The notes below the pieces were generated by a model. That model saw only the letters and a program-made list of their open reading frames with translations. It did not search any database and was not told the origin of the DNA. A DNA stretch of 64,000 bases from Streptomyces sp. AV19 (GTDB lineage Bacteria; Actinomycetota; Actinomycetes; Streptomycetales; Streptomycetaceae): NCBI RefSeq assembly GCF_015999245.1, contig NZ_JAEAMR010000007.1, positions 1,357,813 through 1,421,812 of the forward strand. The letters run 5' to 3'. The position numbers were made by a program, and so were the translations under genes. Below, one piece after another: positions 28,521 through 36,549 of the stretch; position 1 is the first letter of the stretch, and each line of letters opens with the position of its first letter.

Positions 28521-28849
28521 GCTGCGGTGACCCGCACGAGACGGACTGCTCCGAAGTCCTCGACCACCTCTACGAGTACCTCGACCGCGAGATGCCGGAC
28601 GGCGAGTGCGCCAAGTTCGAGGTGCACATCGACGAGTGCTCGCCCTGCCTGGAGACCTACGGCCTGGAGCAGGCGGTCAAGAAGCTCGTCAAGCGCTGCT
28701 GCGGTCACGACGACGTCCCCGCCGACCTGCGGTCCAAGGTGATGGGCCGGATCGAGCTCATCCGCACCGGCCAGCCCGTCCCCGAGCAGGACGTGGTGGC
28801 CGAGGCCGTCGCCGAGCGCGCCGACGCGCGGGGCGCGGACCGGGACTAG
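28517..28849 (+). CDS. rsrA: Zinc-binding redox anti-sigma factor RsrA
   Basis: A 110-residue ZAS-family anti-sigma factor that binds sigma-R when reduced and zinc-loaded and releases it when a disulfide forms. The H37-x3-C41-x2-C44 motif is present. Cysteines occur at positions 3, 11, 31, 41, 44, 61 and 62, the same seven positions I recall for S. coelicolor RsrA, including the trigger Cys11. The start overlaps the sigR stop by four bases, keeping sigma and anti-sigma production coupled. Confidence 0.95.
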   Translation: MSCGDPHETDCSEVLDHLYEYLDREMPDGECAKFEVHIDECSPCLETYGLEQAVKKLVKRCCGHDDVPADLRSKVMGRIELIRTGQPVPEQDVVAEAVAERADARGADRD

Positions 28850-29057
28850 CCCGGAGGCCGGCCCTCCCGTCCCGCCGCGGCCGTTCCCCGCGGCGTTTTC
28901 GTGTTTCCCGCGTCTTCGTGGTTTCCGTGGATCAAAACGGCCGTCGCCCGAACGTCACCCGAACGGACGGCGGTTCGGGCGGATGCGGCCGACGCGGGCC
29001 GTCGGCCACCCTATTCTCCCCATCCCGGCAGGGAGCTTCGGATGGGGAGGACATGTC

Positions 29058-30365
29058 ATGGAGGCAGTTCCGGTGGCCGCGCGCGGCTGGATCGCGTGCG
29101 CCGTGGCCGCGGCGGCCGTGTGCGACGCACCCGCCCTGTGGGCCGGCCGGACCGTCGACTGGGCGACCGCGGCCCTGATCGCCGCCGTCCTCGTCGCCGG
29201 CGAACGGCTGCCCCACCGCTCGTCGGTGCTTCCGGTGCTGCTGACCGGAGCCCTTCTCCTGCCGCCGGCCGCCGCCGGACTGGCCGCCGTGCCCGGGGCC
29301 CTCGCCGGGCCGCCCGGCGGACGTCCCACGTGGCTGCGCCGGCTGTGGCACGCCGCGCTGTACTCCCTCGCCGCGGCCTGCGCCGCCGGGGTCTTCGCCG
29401 GCGCCCGCCACCTCCTGCCGGCCGGCCCGGCGGGGGCGCTGCCCGCCGCGCTCGCCGCCGCGCTGGCGCTGGCCGCCGTCGTCGCCGTCCTCGACGCCGG
29501 GGTGCGCGGCGTCCGCCCCGGCCCGTGGCCCGCCGCCCTGGCCCCGGCGCTGGTCCACGGCACCACCGCGCTGCTCGCGGCGGTCCTGTGGAACAGCGTC
29601 TACGGGCCGCCGGCCGCGCTGCTGGTGCTGCTCCCCGTCACCCTCTCCCCACGGCTGCTGGACCGTCTCCGCCGGGACCGCGCCGACCGCCGGGCCGCGG
29701 TCCACGCGCTGGTGCGGGCGGTGGACCTCAAGGACCACTACACCTGCGGCCACGGCGAGCGCGTCGGGCGGGCCGCGGTGCTGATCGGCCGCGAACTGGG
29801 CGTGAGCGGCGAGCGGCTGGAGGCGCTGCGCATCGCCGGCGTCCTGCACGACCTCGGCAAACTCGGCGTCCCCACCCGGCTGTTGCGCAAGGCGGGCCCG
29901 CTGACCGCCGAGGAGCGGCGGATCGTCCAGCGCCATCCCGAGTACGGGCACGAGCTGGTGCGCGGCATCGGCTTCCCCGGCGAGGCGCGGGAGGCGATCC
30001 TCCACCACCACGAGCGCATGGACGGCACCGGCTACCCGTACGGTCTGACGGGTCATCAGATCCCGGAGGCGGCGCGGATCGTGGCCGTCGCCGACGCGTT
30101 CGACGCGATGACCTCCACCCGCACCTACAGCCGCGCCCGCCCGGTCCCCGCCGCCCTCGCGGAGCTGCGCCGCTGCGCCGGTTCCCACTTCGACCCGCGC
30201 ATGGTCGCGGCGCTGTCCCGGGCGATCGCCCGGGTGGGCTGGGAGACGGTCGACGGGACGTGGGAAACCGCAGTTCCGGACTGCGGAAACGTCCCTCCTG
30301 ATCACGGTCCGGGCGTACGGCCGGACCGTGCGCTGCCCGCACCCCTCCGCGGGGGCGACCGGTGA
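29058..30365 (+). CDS. Membrane HD-GYP domain protein
   Basis: A 435-residue protein with about six N-terminal membrane segments (residues 5-200) and a cytosolic HD-GYP domain. It has HGERVGR, HDLGKLG, the HHHE pair, and DGTGYPYG containing GYP. The HD-GYP class comprises metal phosphodiesterases, often for cyclic di-nucleotides; activity here is not shown. ATG 29058 has GGGGAGG upstream. The stop overlaps the GTG of the next, related gene by four bases, giving a coupled pair. Confidence 0.88.
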   Translation: MEAVPVAARGWIACAVAAAAVCDAPALWAGRTVDWATAALIAAVLVAGERLPHRSSVLPVLLTGALLLPPAAAGLAAVPGALAGPPGGRPTWLRRLWHAALYSLAAACAAGVFAGARHLLPAGPAGALPAALAAALALAAVVAVLDAGVRGVRPGPWPAALAPALVHGTTALLAAVLWNSVYGPPAALLVLLPVTLSPRLLDRLRRDRADRRAAVHALVRAVDLKDHYTCGHGERVGRAAVLIGRELGVSGERLEALRIAGVLHDLGKLGVPTRLLRKAGPLTAEERRIVQRHPEYGHELVRGIGFPGEAREAILHHHERMDGTGYPYGLTGHQIPEAARIVAVADAFDAMTSTRTYSRARPVPAALAELRRCAGSHFDPRMVAALSRAIARVGWETVDGTWETAVPDCGNVPPDHGPGVRPDRALPAPLRGGDR

Positions 30366-31585
30366 GCCTCGCCCGTGCCGTGCACCTGGCCGCGGCCGCC
30401 GGCGCGCTGCTCGCGCTGGGCTGGACCGCCCGGCACGGCGTCGCCCAGCCGGGCGTCGCCGTGGCCTACGGCGTGCTGATCGCCGTGGGCGAGGCCATGC
30501 GCCACCGGCCGGGAGCGCACGGAGACGTCCGCGAGGCCGCCCCCGTCAGTGCCGCCGGGGCGCTCGCCTACGCCCTCCTCGGCGAGGTCGGCGGCGAGCC
30601 CGCCACCCACGGCGTGCCGCAGGTGGTCGCCGTGGTGCTCGGCGCGACCCTGGCCGGCGCCGCGGGCCGCCCGCCCGCGCCCGACCGGCTCGCGCGCCGC
30701 ATGGCGGGCACCGCCCTGGCCGCCGTCTGCTTCCAGTCGCTGCACTGCGCCGGACCGTGCCCGTACTACGTGCTCTCGCTGCTGCTCCTGCTCGCGCTGA
30801 CCGCCGTCTCGGACGCCGCGCTGGCCGCCGCGCTGGAGCGCTCCCGGGCCGGCGGCCGCTACGGGGCGGCCCTGCGGGCCGAGCTGCGCGCCCTGCCCGG
30901 CGTCGGCCCCGCGGTCTGCGCGACCGGCGTCACCGCCGCGCTGGCGCCGGCCGTCGCAGGACTGTGGGTGCTGCCGCTGTGCTGCCTGCCGCTGCTGGTC
31001 GTCCAGCTGTCCGCGCGCCGCCGGGAGGCGGCCCGGAGCACCTGCGGGCGGACCGCCGCCTCGCTGGCCCGGGCGACGGAGCTCGCCGGGTGCACACCCG
31101 CCGGTCACGCAGGACGCGTAGCCGGGCTCAGCCGTGCCGTCGGCCGTGAGCTCGGCATGACGGAGTCCGGTCTCAGCGTCGTCGAGTACGCGGCGCTCAT
31201 GCACGACGTGGGTCAGCTCTCGCTCGTCGACCCGGTGCCCGCCGGGGCCACCGAGCCGCTGCCGCCCGAGGAACGCCGGCGCCTCGCCCGGCTGGGCGGG
31301 GCCGTGGCCCGGCTGGCCCCGCTGGAGGGGGCGGACGCCGCCGAGGTCGCGGCCGCGGTGGAGCGCCAGGCCGACCCGTACCGGGAGCAGCCGCTCGCCG
31401 CCCGCGTGGTGCGCACGGTCAACGCCTACGAGGACCTCGCGTGCGGGGCGGGACGCGGCCCGGCGGCCGCGCTGGAGCTGCTGCGCCGGGCCGTCTCCGC
31501 GGGGAGCCACGACCACGAGCCCCGGGTGGTGGAGGCGCTCGCGCGGGTGCTCGCGCGGGAGGCGCCGGGGCGGGCGGAGGCGTGA
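30362..31585 (+). CDS. Degenerate HD-domain membrane protein
   Basis: A 407-residue paralogue-like partner of the preceding gene: several N-terminal membrane segments (to about residue 220) and a C-terminal HD-type domain. An HAGRVAGLSRAVGRELG helix and the metal-binding MHDVG are present, but the later His pairs and the GYP motif are missing. It is probably a non-catalytic or altered member that may pair with the upstream enzyme (inference). Start GTG 30362 is coupled to the upstream stop. Confidence 0.75.
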   Translation: MSLARAVHLAAAAGALLALGWTARHGVAQPGVAVAYGVLIAVGEAMRHRPGAHGDVREAAPVSAAGALAYALLGEVGGEPATHGVPQVVAVVLGATLAGAAGRPPAPDRLARRMAGTALAAVCFQSLHCAGPCPYYVLSLLLLLALTAVSDAALAAALERSRAGGRYGAALRAELRALPGVGPAVCATGVTAALAPAVAGLWVLPLCCLPLLVVQLSARRREAARSTCGRTAASLARATELAGCTPAGHAGRVAGLSRAVGRELGMTESGLSVVEYAALMHDVGQLSLVDPVPAGATEPLPPEERRRLARLGGAVARLAPLEGADAAEVAAAVERQADPYREQPLAARVVRTVNAYEDLACGAGRGPAAALELLRRAVSAGSHDHEPRVVEALARVLAREAPGRAEA

Positions 31586-31895
31586 GCCGCCCGGCGAGGC
31601 GCGGGTACCGCGGCTAACCCACGGGTAATGAGCGGGCGTCCGACGGGGCATGGTTGGATGCGAAGAGAAGAAGAGCGACGAAGAACATGACGAGGACGCG
31701 GGAACCGGGGGGTGTCATGAGCGCTGTCGCGGATGTCAGGTCGTGGCGGGCACGGCTCCCCGAGGAGACGACCCGGCTCACGGGCGGGGTCGTGAGCAAG
31801 GAGTGGCGGGCCGCCGTCAGGGAGGACGGGGCCGGCCACCTGGGCCATCCGGCGTGGGTGCACGCGGGACGTCGAGAAAACAGCAGGCGGACATC
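31586..31895. other. Intergenic region upstream of the TPR-type gene
   Basis: This 310-bp gap follows the HD-domain gene. It contains one weak short ORF (31717-31899) and no convincing promoter. An AT-richer GAAGAGAAGAAG run lies near 31661. Confidence 0.4.
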
Positions 31896-31899
31896 GTGA
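31717..31899 (+). CDS. Possible small protein (doubtful)
   Basis: A 60-codon ORF starting MSAVADVRSWRAR, preceded by GGGGGG, whose TGA overlaps the GTG of the next gene. The overlap is the type seen in coupled genes, but the sequence resembles nothing I know and the codon pattern is unremarkable. It may instead be leader sequence. Confidence 0.25.
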   Translation: MSAVADVRSWRARLPEETTRLTGGVVSKEWRAAVREDGAGHLGHPAWVHAGRRENSRRTS

Positions 31900-32882
31900 G
31901 GATCTTCGGCAGGGTGCGGCACCGGCCTTCCCCTTCGTGGCGGCAGGCCACCGACCGTGCCTTCACTCTCATCGGCGACGGCCGGTACGAGGACGCCGGC
32001 GCGCTGCTGACGCGCGCCGCCGACATGGAGCCGTGGCTGTCCGAGTCGTGGTTCAATCTCGCGCTGCTGCACAAGTTCCGGCACGACTGGGAGCAGGCCC
32101 GCGCCGCGGGGCTGCGGGCGGTGGCGCTGCTGGACCGTGAGGCGGGCGCGCCCGACTGGTGGAACGTGGGCATCGCCGCCACCGCGCTCCAGGACTGGCC
32201 GCTGGCCCGGCGGGCCTGGCAGGCCTACGGGCTGCGGGTGCCCGGTGAGGGCGGCCCGGCCGGGGAGCCGGCCGGCATGGAGCTGGGCAGCGCGGCCGTG
32301 CGGCTCTCGCCCGAGGGCGAGGCCGAGGTGGTCTGGGGCCGCAGACTGGACCCGGCCCGCATGGAGGTGCTGTCCATCCCGCTGCCGTCGTCCGGCCGGC
32401 GCTGGGGCGAGGTCGTGCTGCACGACGGCGTCCCGCACGGCGAGCGGGTGACCGCCGCCGGGCCGTCCTACCCGGTCTTCGACGAGATCGAGCTGTGGGC
32501 CCCGTCCCCCGTGCCGACCTGGGTCGTCCTCCTGGAGGCCGCCACCGAGGCCGACCGGGACGCCCTGGAGCGGCTGGCCGCCGACGCCGGCTTCGCCGCC
32601 GAGGACTGGTCGTCCTCGGTGCGGCTGCTGTGCCGCACGTGCTCGGAGAGCCGGATGCCCAGCGACGAGGGCGACGGCGAGCACCTGGACCCGCACGACC
32701 ACAGCGAGCCCGGTCACCCCGGCCCGCTCGGCCACCGCACGGCCGGCTCCGGGCTGCTGTGGGTGCCCGAGCGGGAGTGCGGCATCGCGGCGCCCGCCGG
32801 GCTGGTGCGCGGCCTGCTGGACGGCTGGGTCGCGGACAGTCCCGACACCCGCGAGTGGCGCGATCTGGAAGAGGTCTGCTGA
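31896..32882 (+). CDS. TPR-containing protein of unknown function
   Basis: A 328-residue protein. The N-terminal 100 residues form about two TPR-like units (AFTLIGDGRYEDAGALLTRA, then WFNLALLHKFRHDWEQARAAG). The central part is beta-rich (VLSIPLPSSGRRWGEVVLHDG). The C-terminal part has a CRTC pair and an acidic, His-containing stretch (DEGDGEHLDPHDHSEPGHPG) that could bind metal. The family is conserved in Streptomyces but unnamed. GTG 31896 has only a weak ribosome site; an upstream start in the same open frame (to 31650) cannot be excluded. Confidence 0.7.
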   Translation: MRIFGRVRHRPSPSWRQATDRAFTLIGDGRYEDAGALLTRAADMEPWLSESWFNLALLHKFRHDWEQARAAGLRAVALLDREAGAPDWWNVGIAATALQDWPLARRAWQAYGLRVPGEGGPAGEPAGMELGSAAVRLSPEGEAEVVWGRRLDPARMEVLSIPLPSSGRRWGEVVLHDGVPHGERVTAAGPSYPVFDEIELWAPSPVPTWVVLLEAATEADRDALERLAADAGFAAEDWSSSVRLLCRTCSESRMPSDEGDGEHLDPHDHSEPGHPGPLGHRTAGSGLLWVPERECGIAAPAGLVRGLLDGWVADSPDTREWRDLEEVC

Positions 32883-33011
32883 GCGCCCGGCGGCGTCCCC
32901 TTACCCTGGAACGGCCCTGCGGACCCGGGGACGATCCCGGTGGACCCGGGGCCGGCACGGGATCCAGGGGCCGATACGGCATTCGGGTTGTGAGAGAGGC
33001 TTACGGCGGTC

Positions 33012-33641
33012 ATGGCGCAGCAAGACACCGACCAGTCGGTGAACGACGAATTCATCGTGGACACCGAGGACTGCGAGGAGCGTGAGACCGCGCACCGGGA
33101 GCGGGGCACCTCCCGCCCGATCACCGTCCACGGCAACCCGGTCCTGCACCGGGAGTGCAAGGACGTGACGGAGTTCGACGAGAAGCTGGCCCAGCTGATC
33201 GACGACATGTTCGCCAGCCAGCGCACCGCGGAGGGCGTCGGCCTGGCGGCCAATCAGATCGGCGTCGACCTCAAGGTGTTCGTCTACGACTGCATGGACG
33301 ACGAGGGCGTCCGGCACGTGGGCCACGTCTGCAACCCGGTCCTGGAGGACCTGCCGGCCGACCGCCGGATCCTCGACGACTCCAACGAGGGCTGCCTGTC
33401 GGTCCCGACCGCCTACGCGTCGCTGGCCCGCCCCGACTACGCGGTCGTCCGCGGCCAGGACATGAAGGGCAACCCGGTCAGGGTCCAGGGCACGGGCTAC
33501 TTCGCGCGCTGCCTCCAGCACGAGACGGACCACCTCTACGGCTACCTCTACATCGACCGCCTCTCCAAGCGCGACCGCAAGGACGCGCTGCGGCAGATGG
33601 CGGAGGGCACTCCGCGCTATCCCGTGGTCGCCAACGACTGA
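33012..33641 (+). CDS. def: Peptide deformylase
   Basis: A 209-residue peptide deformylase that removes the formyl group from nascent proteins. All three signature motifs are present: [17 protein letters not shown] (metal Cys) and QHETDHLYG (two metal His and catalytic Glu). An acidic N-terminal extension of about 35 residues precedes the core, as in other actinobacterial enzymes. It is followed by a strong terminator. Confidence 0.95.
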   Translation: MAQQDTDQSVNDEFIVDTEDCEERETAHRERGTSRPITVHGNPVLHRECKDVTEFDEKLAQLIDDMFASQRTAEGVGLAANQIGVDLKVFVYDCMDDEGVRHVGHVCNPVLEDLPADRRILDDSNEGCLSVPTAYASLARPDYAVVRGQDMKGNPVRVQGTGYFARCLQHETDHLYGYLYIDRLSKRDRKDALRQMAEGTPRYPVVAND

Positions 33642-33664
33642 CGGGTCTTCAGTCAGACCGAGCC

Positions 33665-33710
33665 GGCCGGCCCGCACACCGCATGGTGTGCGGGCCGGCC
33701 GCTCTTTTTT
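33665..33710 (+). terminator. Rho-independent terminator of def
   Basis: A perfect 16-bp GC-rich stem (GGCCGGCCCGCACACC and its complement, GCAT loop) ends at 33700 and is followed by GCTCTTTTTT. It is the clearest U-tract terminator in the window. Confidence 0.92.
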
Positions 33711-33766
33711 CCCAGGAATGTCCGGGAGTAAATCCCGTATTCCTTGGAATGATTTCTTCCAGGGAA
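33709..33766. promoter_or_regulatory. Three TTCC-NN-GGAA palindromes
   Basis: TTCCCAGGAA (33709-33718), TTCCTTGGAA (33740-33749) and TTCCAGGGAA (33757-33766) are perfect palindromes apart from the central two bases. They cluster within 58 bp in an unusually AT-rich region upstream of the carbonic anhydrase gene. They look like operator sites of an unidentified dimeric regulator. Confidence 0.45.
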
Positions 33767-34031
33767 TCGAACGGTGTAACGCTGTACCAAACGCGGTCAA
33801 GTAACGTTCAATGTCCCATTTTTGGGGAATTATTCATGGCTTTACGAAGCGGTAATCCCCGGGTAAAGTAATGGTCTCCAGCGGCTGCGCAGAATACTGC
33901 GGACCGCCGGTGTCCCTGCGGCGCTGCCGGGCACCGGTATGCCGCTTCCCAGGCTCGACAAGCTCGAACGATGACCCGACCACGCGTCGCATCAGGCCGA
34001 CAGGCCGTGGTGCCCCACGAGGCAGGCCACT
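33767..34031. other. AT-rich leader region upstream of the carbonic anhydrase
   Basis: This stretch has markedly lower GC than its surroundings. It contains a TAACGT box (33802-33807) and an 11-codon ORF, MALRSGNPRVK (33836-33871), with a GGGGA site before its ATG, then about 160 bp without features to ATG 34032. A long leader or regulated promoter is likely. Confidence 0.4.
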
Positions 34032-34661
34032 ATGAAATCACTCGTCGACAACGCCCGATCCTTCGCGACTGCACTCGTTGCAGACCCCGAGCGCGCCGAG
34101 CGCTTCCGGGCTCTGGAGTCAGGACAGTCCCCGGAAGTCCTTTTCATCTCGTGCGCGGATTCCCGCGTAGTGCCGGCGCTCATCACCGGAGCGCACCCCG
34201 GTGAACTCTTCGAACTGCGCACCGCGGGCAACATTGTTCCCGCGTATCGCAGTGACCGCCCCACCGGTGAGGCCGCGACCGTGGAATTCGCGGTCAGTGT
34301 CCTCGGCGTCCGCGACATCGTCGTCTGCGGGCACTCGCAGTGCGGCGCCATAGGAGCTGTCGTCCGGGGCGACGACCTCTCCTCCGTGCCGGCCGTGCGG
34401 GGCTGGCTCGAACACGCCCTGCCGTCCGACGCCCCCGCCCGTACGGTGGGGCGTGGCTCGGGCGACCTCACGGAAGCCGTGACGGAGGCCGCGCAGCGGC
34501 ACGCCGTCGCCCAGCTCGAGACCCTGCGCTCCTACCCCTGCGTCCAGCGGCGCCTCGCGCGGGGCCAACTCTCCCTGCACGCCTGGTACTACGAGGTCCA
34601 CACGGGCGTCGTCAGCGCGCACCGACCCGAGGACGGCGTCCTGCCGTTCCCACCCCTGTGA
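34032..34661 (+). CDS. Beta-class carbonic anhydrase
   Basis: A 209-residue beta carbonic anhydrase interconverting CO2 and bicarbonate. Zinc ligands and catalytic dyad are visible: Cys41, Asp43 and Arg45 in SCADSRV, and His101 and Cys104 in GHSQCGA. It is followed after 35 bp by a SulP transporter. The two form a bicarbonate-handling pair known from many bacteria. Confidence 0.95.
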   Translation: MKSLVDNARSFATALVADPERAERFRALESGQSPEVLFISCADSRVVPALITGAHPGELFELRTAGNIVPAYRSDRPTGEAATVEFAVSVLGVRDIVVCGHSQCGAIGAVVRGDDLSSVPAVRGWLEHALPSDAPARTVGRGSGDLTEAVTEAAQRHAVAQLETLRSYPCVQRRLARGQLSLHAWYYEVHTGVVSAHRPEDGVLPFPPL

Positions 34662-34696
34662 ACCGCCCGGAAGCGACAGACAAGGGACCCTCACCC

Positions 34697-36181
34697 ATGT
34701 TCTCCGCCCTGAAACAACCAGACGTCCTGCGCCAGGACGTCCTCGCCTCTCTCGTCGTCTTCCTCGTGGCCCTGCCGTTGTGCGTCGGCGTGGCCGTGGC
34801 CTGTGGCGTACCGGCCGAGCTCGGCCTGATCACCGGCATAGTCGGCGGCATCGTCGTGGGCTGCATGCCGGGCAGCACCTTCCAGGTCAGTGGTCCGGCG
34901 GCGGGTATGACGGTGCTCGTGTTCGAGGCCGTGCGGGAGTTCGGCCTCGGCATGCTCGGTGTCATCGTGCTGGCCACCGGCATGTTCCAACTCATCCTGG
35001 GATTCCTGCGGTTCGGCCGCTGGTTCCGGGCCATCTCGGTCTCGGTCGTGCAGGGCATGCTGGCCGGCATCGGACTCGTCCTGATCTTCGGCCAGATGTA
35101 CACCATGGCCGGGCTCAAGGCGCCGCGCACCGGCATCGAGAAGATCGCCGGCACCCCGGGGTTCATCGGGGACGTCCTGGCCGACCGCGACGCCCTGGCC
35201 GCCTTCGCGGTCGGGCTGGGGACCATCGCGGTGCTGGTCCTGTGGAAGAAGCTGCCGGCGGTGGCCCAGCTGCTCCCGGCGCCCCTGGCGGCGGTCGCCC
35301 TGGCCACCCTCGTCACCGTGATGACGGGCCTGGACGTGGCCACCGTCCAGGTGCGCGGCCTGGGCGACGCCATCCAGGTGCCGGGCCTGGACGACTTCTC
35401 GTCGATCGGCAGCGGAGCGCTGCTCCTCACCATCCTGACCTTCACGCTGATCGCCTCGGCCGAGACGCTGTTCAGCGCCGCGGCGGTGGACCGGCTGCAC
35501 TCCGGCCCCCGGACCCACTACGACAAGGAGCTGCTGGCCCAGGGCGTGGGCAACATGGTGTGCGGCGTGCTCGGTTCGCTGCCCATGACCGCGGTCATCG
35601 TCCGCAGTTCGGCCAACATCCACGCGGGTGCGCGCACGAAGCTCTCCCGTGTCCTGCACGGCGTATGGCTGCTGGTGTTCGTGGCGGCGCTGCCGGCGGC
35701 CATCGGCGTCCTTCCGATGGCCGCGCTGGCGGGCGTCCTGGTGCACGCGGGCTGCAAGCTCATCCCGGTCAAGGAGATTCCCGGGCTGTGGCGCGAGCAC
35801 CGCGGCGAGCTGACCGTCCTGGCGGTCACGGCGGTGGGCATCGTGGCGACCGGCATGTTCGAGGGCGTGCTGCTGGGCATCCTCCTCGCGGTCGTGAAGT
35901 CGGCCTGGGAGACCTCCAAGGTCCATGTGGAGGTGCACGACGCCGGCGACAAGGTGCGGGTGCGCCTCACCGGCAACGCCACGTTCCTGCGCCTGCCGCG
36001 CATCCTGGAACCGCTGGAGGCGCTGCCCAAGGACCGTCCGATCGAGCTCGACCTCTCCGGGCTGCGGCACGTGGACCACGCCTGCCGCACCGCCCTGGAG
36101 AACTGGGCCGCCCGCCACAACGACGCCGACACGGAGCCCGTCCTGCTGCGGCACGCGGCGTCCACCGTGGCCGGAGCCTGA
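34697..36181 (+). CDS. SulP-family anion transporter (putative bicarbonate)
   Basis: A 494-residue SulP permease with about 11-12 membrane segments and a C-terminal STAS-like domain (about 410-485) containing the PIELDLSGLRHVDHAC strand. A SulP signature-like stretch is ITGIVGGIVVGCMPGSTFQVSG (split over residues 40-62). Pairing with a carbonic anhydrase suggests bicarbonate rather than sulfate as substrate (inference). ATG 34697 is the first Met of the hydrophobic domain; upstream in-frame starts exist but overlap the previous gene. Confidence 0.88.
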   Translation: MFSALKQPDVLRQDVLASLVVFLVALPLCVGVAVACGVPAELGLITGIVGGIVVGCMPGSTFQVSGPAAGMTVLVFEAVREFGLGMLGVIVLATGMFQLILGFLRFGRWFRAISVSVVQGMLAGIGLVLIFGQMYTMAGLKAPRTGIEKIAGTPGFIGDVLADRDALAAFAVGLGTIAVLVLWKKLPAVAQLLPAPLAAVALATLVTVMTGLDVATVQVRGLGDAIQVPGLDDFSSIGSGALLLTILTFTLIASAETLFSAAAVDRLHSGPRTHYDKELLAQGVGNMVCGVLGSLPMTAVIVRSSANIHAGARTKLSRVLHGVWLLVFVAALPAAIGVLPMAALAGVLVHAGCKLIPVKEIPGLWREHRGELTVLAVTAVGIVATGMFEGVLLGILLAVVKSAWETSKVHVEVHDAGDKVRVRLTGNATFLRLPRILEPLEALPKDRPIELDLSGLRHVDHACRTALENWAARHNDADTEPVLLRHAASTVAGA

Positions 36182-36211
36182 CCGTCCCAACCGGCCGCAC
36201 ATGGCGAACCG

Positions 36212-36241
36212 TTGACAATCCCTTGGGTAACGCTTTACGGT
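36212..36241 (+). promoter_or_regulatory. Promoter of the GCIS-peptide gene
   Basis: A consensus -35 TTGACA (36212-36217) with 18 bp to a TANNNT -10 (TACGGT, 36236-36241) lies 68 bp upstream of the small peptide gene. A short inverted repeat GCACCG/CGGTGC (36247-36266) follows in the leader and could be an operator. GGAGG (36299-36303) is six bases before ATG 36310. Confidence 0.7.
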
Positions 36242-36309
36242 CCCGTGCACCGCTGTCAAACGGTGCGCGGCGTCCGTCGCCGTCACCCCGCGAATGCCGG
36301 AGGTCCGTC

Positions 36310-36465
36310 ATGGAACAGCTGATCAAGAAGATGACCCAGGACGAGTACTGGAGCGGCTGGGTCGCCGCCAACTCGGCGTCCGCCGAGGCGAAGAACGGAT
36401 GCATCAGCGCCGCCCCGAAGGGCGGCTGCATCAGCGCGGCGCCCAAGTCGGGCTGTATCTCCTGA
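36310..36465 (+). CDS. Precursor-like peptide with three GCIS repeats
   Basis: A 51-residue peptide: a leader-like N-terminal half (MEQLIKKMTQDEYWSGWVAA) and a C-terminal half made of a nine-residue repeat, GCISAAPKG GCISAAPKS GCIS, ending exactly on the third CIS. Cysteines fall at 31, 40 and 49. It has its own consensus promoter, a strong GGAGG and a hairpin directly after the stop. The next genes encode an adenylating enzyme, an uncharacterised protein and an exporter. This is the layout of a ribosomally made, modified peptide (RiPP) precursor, though I recognise no known RiPP class. Function is inferred from layout only. Confidence 0.75.
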   Translation: MEQLIKKMTQDEYWSGWVAANSASAEAKNGCISAAPKGGCISAAPKSGCIS

Positions 36466-36470
36466 AATCC

Positions 36471-36510
36471 GGGAAGCGGAAGCCCCTTTCTGCCGGGGCT
36501 TCCGCTTCCC
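36471..36510 (+). terminator. Strong hairpin between peptide and enzyme genes
   Basis: GGGAAGCGGAAGCCCC (36471-36486) pairs perfectly with GGGGCTTCCGCTTCCC (36495-36510) around an eight-base loop. It begins six bases after the peptide stop and is followed by GTTTCC. In RiPP operons such hairpins allow partial read-through, keeping precursor mRNA in excess of enzyme mRNA. Confidence 0.8.
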
Positions 36511-36549
36511 GTTTCCGTGCATTCATCCCCGGTCCACCGGAAGGTGTTC

